Source: Acidobacteriota bacterium (GTDB taxonomy: Bacteria; Acidobacteriota; Vicinamibacteria; Vicinamibacterales; UBA8438). From it: a stretch of 7,304 nucleotides of DNA. Below, piece after piece: positions 6,694 to 7,304 of the stretch; the first letter of the stretch is position 1, and every line of letters starts with the position of its first letter. The stretch is taken from positions 1 to 7,304 of the forward strand of contig DQEK01000083.1 of assembly GCA_003533545.1 (NCBI GenBank), given 5' to 3'. The position numbers and the translations under genes were made by a program. The notes below the pieces were generated by a model. It worked only from the letters and a program-made list of their open reading frames with translations. It ran no database searches and was not told the DNA's origin.

Positions 6694-6698
6694 CGGCC

Positions 6699-7304
6699 AT
6701 GCAGGTTGATCGACGCAGGTTTATCGCTTCGGCAGGGGGCGCGGCAGCGGTCGCCGCCATGGGGCATGAGGACCGGGCCGAGGCCCTCGAACACTACATG
6801 ACTGACCAACTTGACCGAGCGGTCAGGTTGACCGAGGCGGCTCAGTCGTCGGTCGAGCCACGGGTCCCGCGCGGTACTGGCAATTTGTTTCGGCCAACGG
6901 CGAGCGGATTTGAGCCGATGCCTGCTAATGCCACGCTGGTCGATTTCTTCACACGGCGTTTTGCGCCGGCACGGCACGTGCTACAGAGCGCCAATCACGC
7001 GGTGCAGACCGGACAACCGGAGCGAACCATCTTCGCCTGCCTCCTCCACGACGTCACGCAGAATCTAATCAAGGCCGACCACGGCTACTGGGGGGCGCAG
7101 CTCTTCGCGCCGTATGTTGACGAGCGGGTGGCTTGGGCTATCAAGTTTCACCAGGCGCTTCGGTTTTTCCCCGATGATGCTGTCGGTTACGAGTATCCGG
7201 AGATGTACAACCGGATCTTCGGCGTTGACTACGAGCCGGACGCATACGTCAAGACGGACTACGAATTTGCTCGTAACCATCGCTACTACATGGAAGCGCG
7301 CCTC
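6699..7304 (+). CDS. Tat-signal HD-domain protein (3' truncated by the window)
   Basis: 202 codons are visible and the frame is still open at the edge. The N-terminus is a Tat-like signal: DRRRFIA (residues 4-10, twin arginines R5-R6 or R6-R7) followed by an Ala/Gly-rich h-region (SAGGAAAVAAMG). A polar linker follows, then an HD-type metal-binding domain at about 80-160: H93, H117-D118 (CLLHDV), H128 (DHG) and H151 (FHQ), with possible further ligands beyond, for example D187. An H...HD...H...H series is shared by HD phosphohydrolases and by the HD-fold di-iron oxygenases such as PhnZ and MIOX, so either a hydrolase or an oxygenase is possible; I cannot choose. The residue after HD is V-T rather than the common I-G. 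The gene is read away from the moxR operon from its own promoter, so a functional link is unproven. The start is supported by the strong Shine-Dalgarno. Tat export of a folded metal-bearing HD protein would be sensible but is inferred. Confidence 0.8.
   Translation, partial: MQVDRRRFIASAGGAAAVAAMGHEDRAEALEHYMTDQLDRAVRLTEAAQSSVEPRVPRGTGNLFRPTASGFEPMPANATLVDFFTRRFAPARHVLQSANHAVQTGQPERTIFACLLHDVTQNLIKADHGYWGAQLFAPYVDERVAWAIKFHQALRFFPDDAVGYEYPEMYNRIFGVDYEPDAYVKTDYEFARNHRYYMEARL

Overview
The window (7,304 bases, roughly 60% G+C by eye) is compact bacterial chromosome, most consistent with a Gram-negative organism: there are Sec- and Tat-type export signals, several inner-membrane proteins with periplasmic domains, and short gene junctions. 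I cannot fix the taxon from the sequence; Acidobacteriota or Proteobacteria would both fit. I see no mobile element, CRISPR array, tRNA or rRNA.

The core (302-6507, minus strand) is one tightly packed six-gene operon. In transcription order it encodes a MoxR-family AAA+ ATPase, a soluble DUF58 protein, a secreted and membrane-anchored protein of about 435 residues, a von Willebrand factor A (VWA) membrane protein, a small membrane-anchored helical (TPR-like) protein, and a second VWA membrane protein. Junctions are a 4-base ATGA overlap, 17 bases, 0 bases, about 47 bases and 17 bases. This order and domain content match the methylotroph block mxaR-mxaS-mxaA-mxaC-mxaK-mxaL, several of whose products are known to be needed to load calcium into PQQ methanol dehydrogenase. 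The same parts (MoxR, DUF58, two VWA proteins, a TPR protein, a BatD-like protein) also form the general Bat/MoxR chaperone operons. The dehydrogenase genes (mxaF, mxaJ, mxaG, mxaI) are not in this window, so the client is unknown.

Charge distribution around the membrane segments suggests how the parts fit together. The ATPase and DUF58 protein would sit in the cytoplasm, both VWA domains and the helical protein in the periplasm, and the MxaA-like protein would span the membrane with a domain on each side. This would be a machine for maturing a periplasmic metalloenzyme or membrane complex, with ATP hydrolysis on the other side of the membrane.

Left of the operon, and convergent with it, is the 3' end of an unrecognised plus-strand gene (3-194). 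The 107-base gap between them holds an imperfect hairpin. To the right, a 191-base divergent region (6508-6698) holds a 20-base imperfect palindrome just upstream of the moxR start and a good sigma-70-like promoter plus Shine-Dalgarno sequence for a plus-strand gene. That gene (6699 to the window edge) encodes a Tat-signal-bearing HD-domain protein and is cut off by the window.
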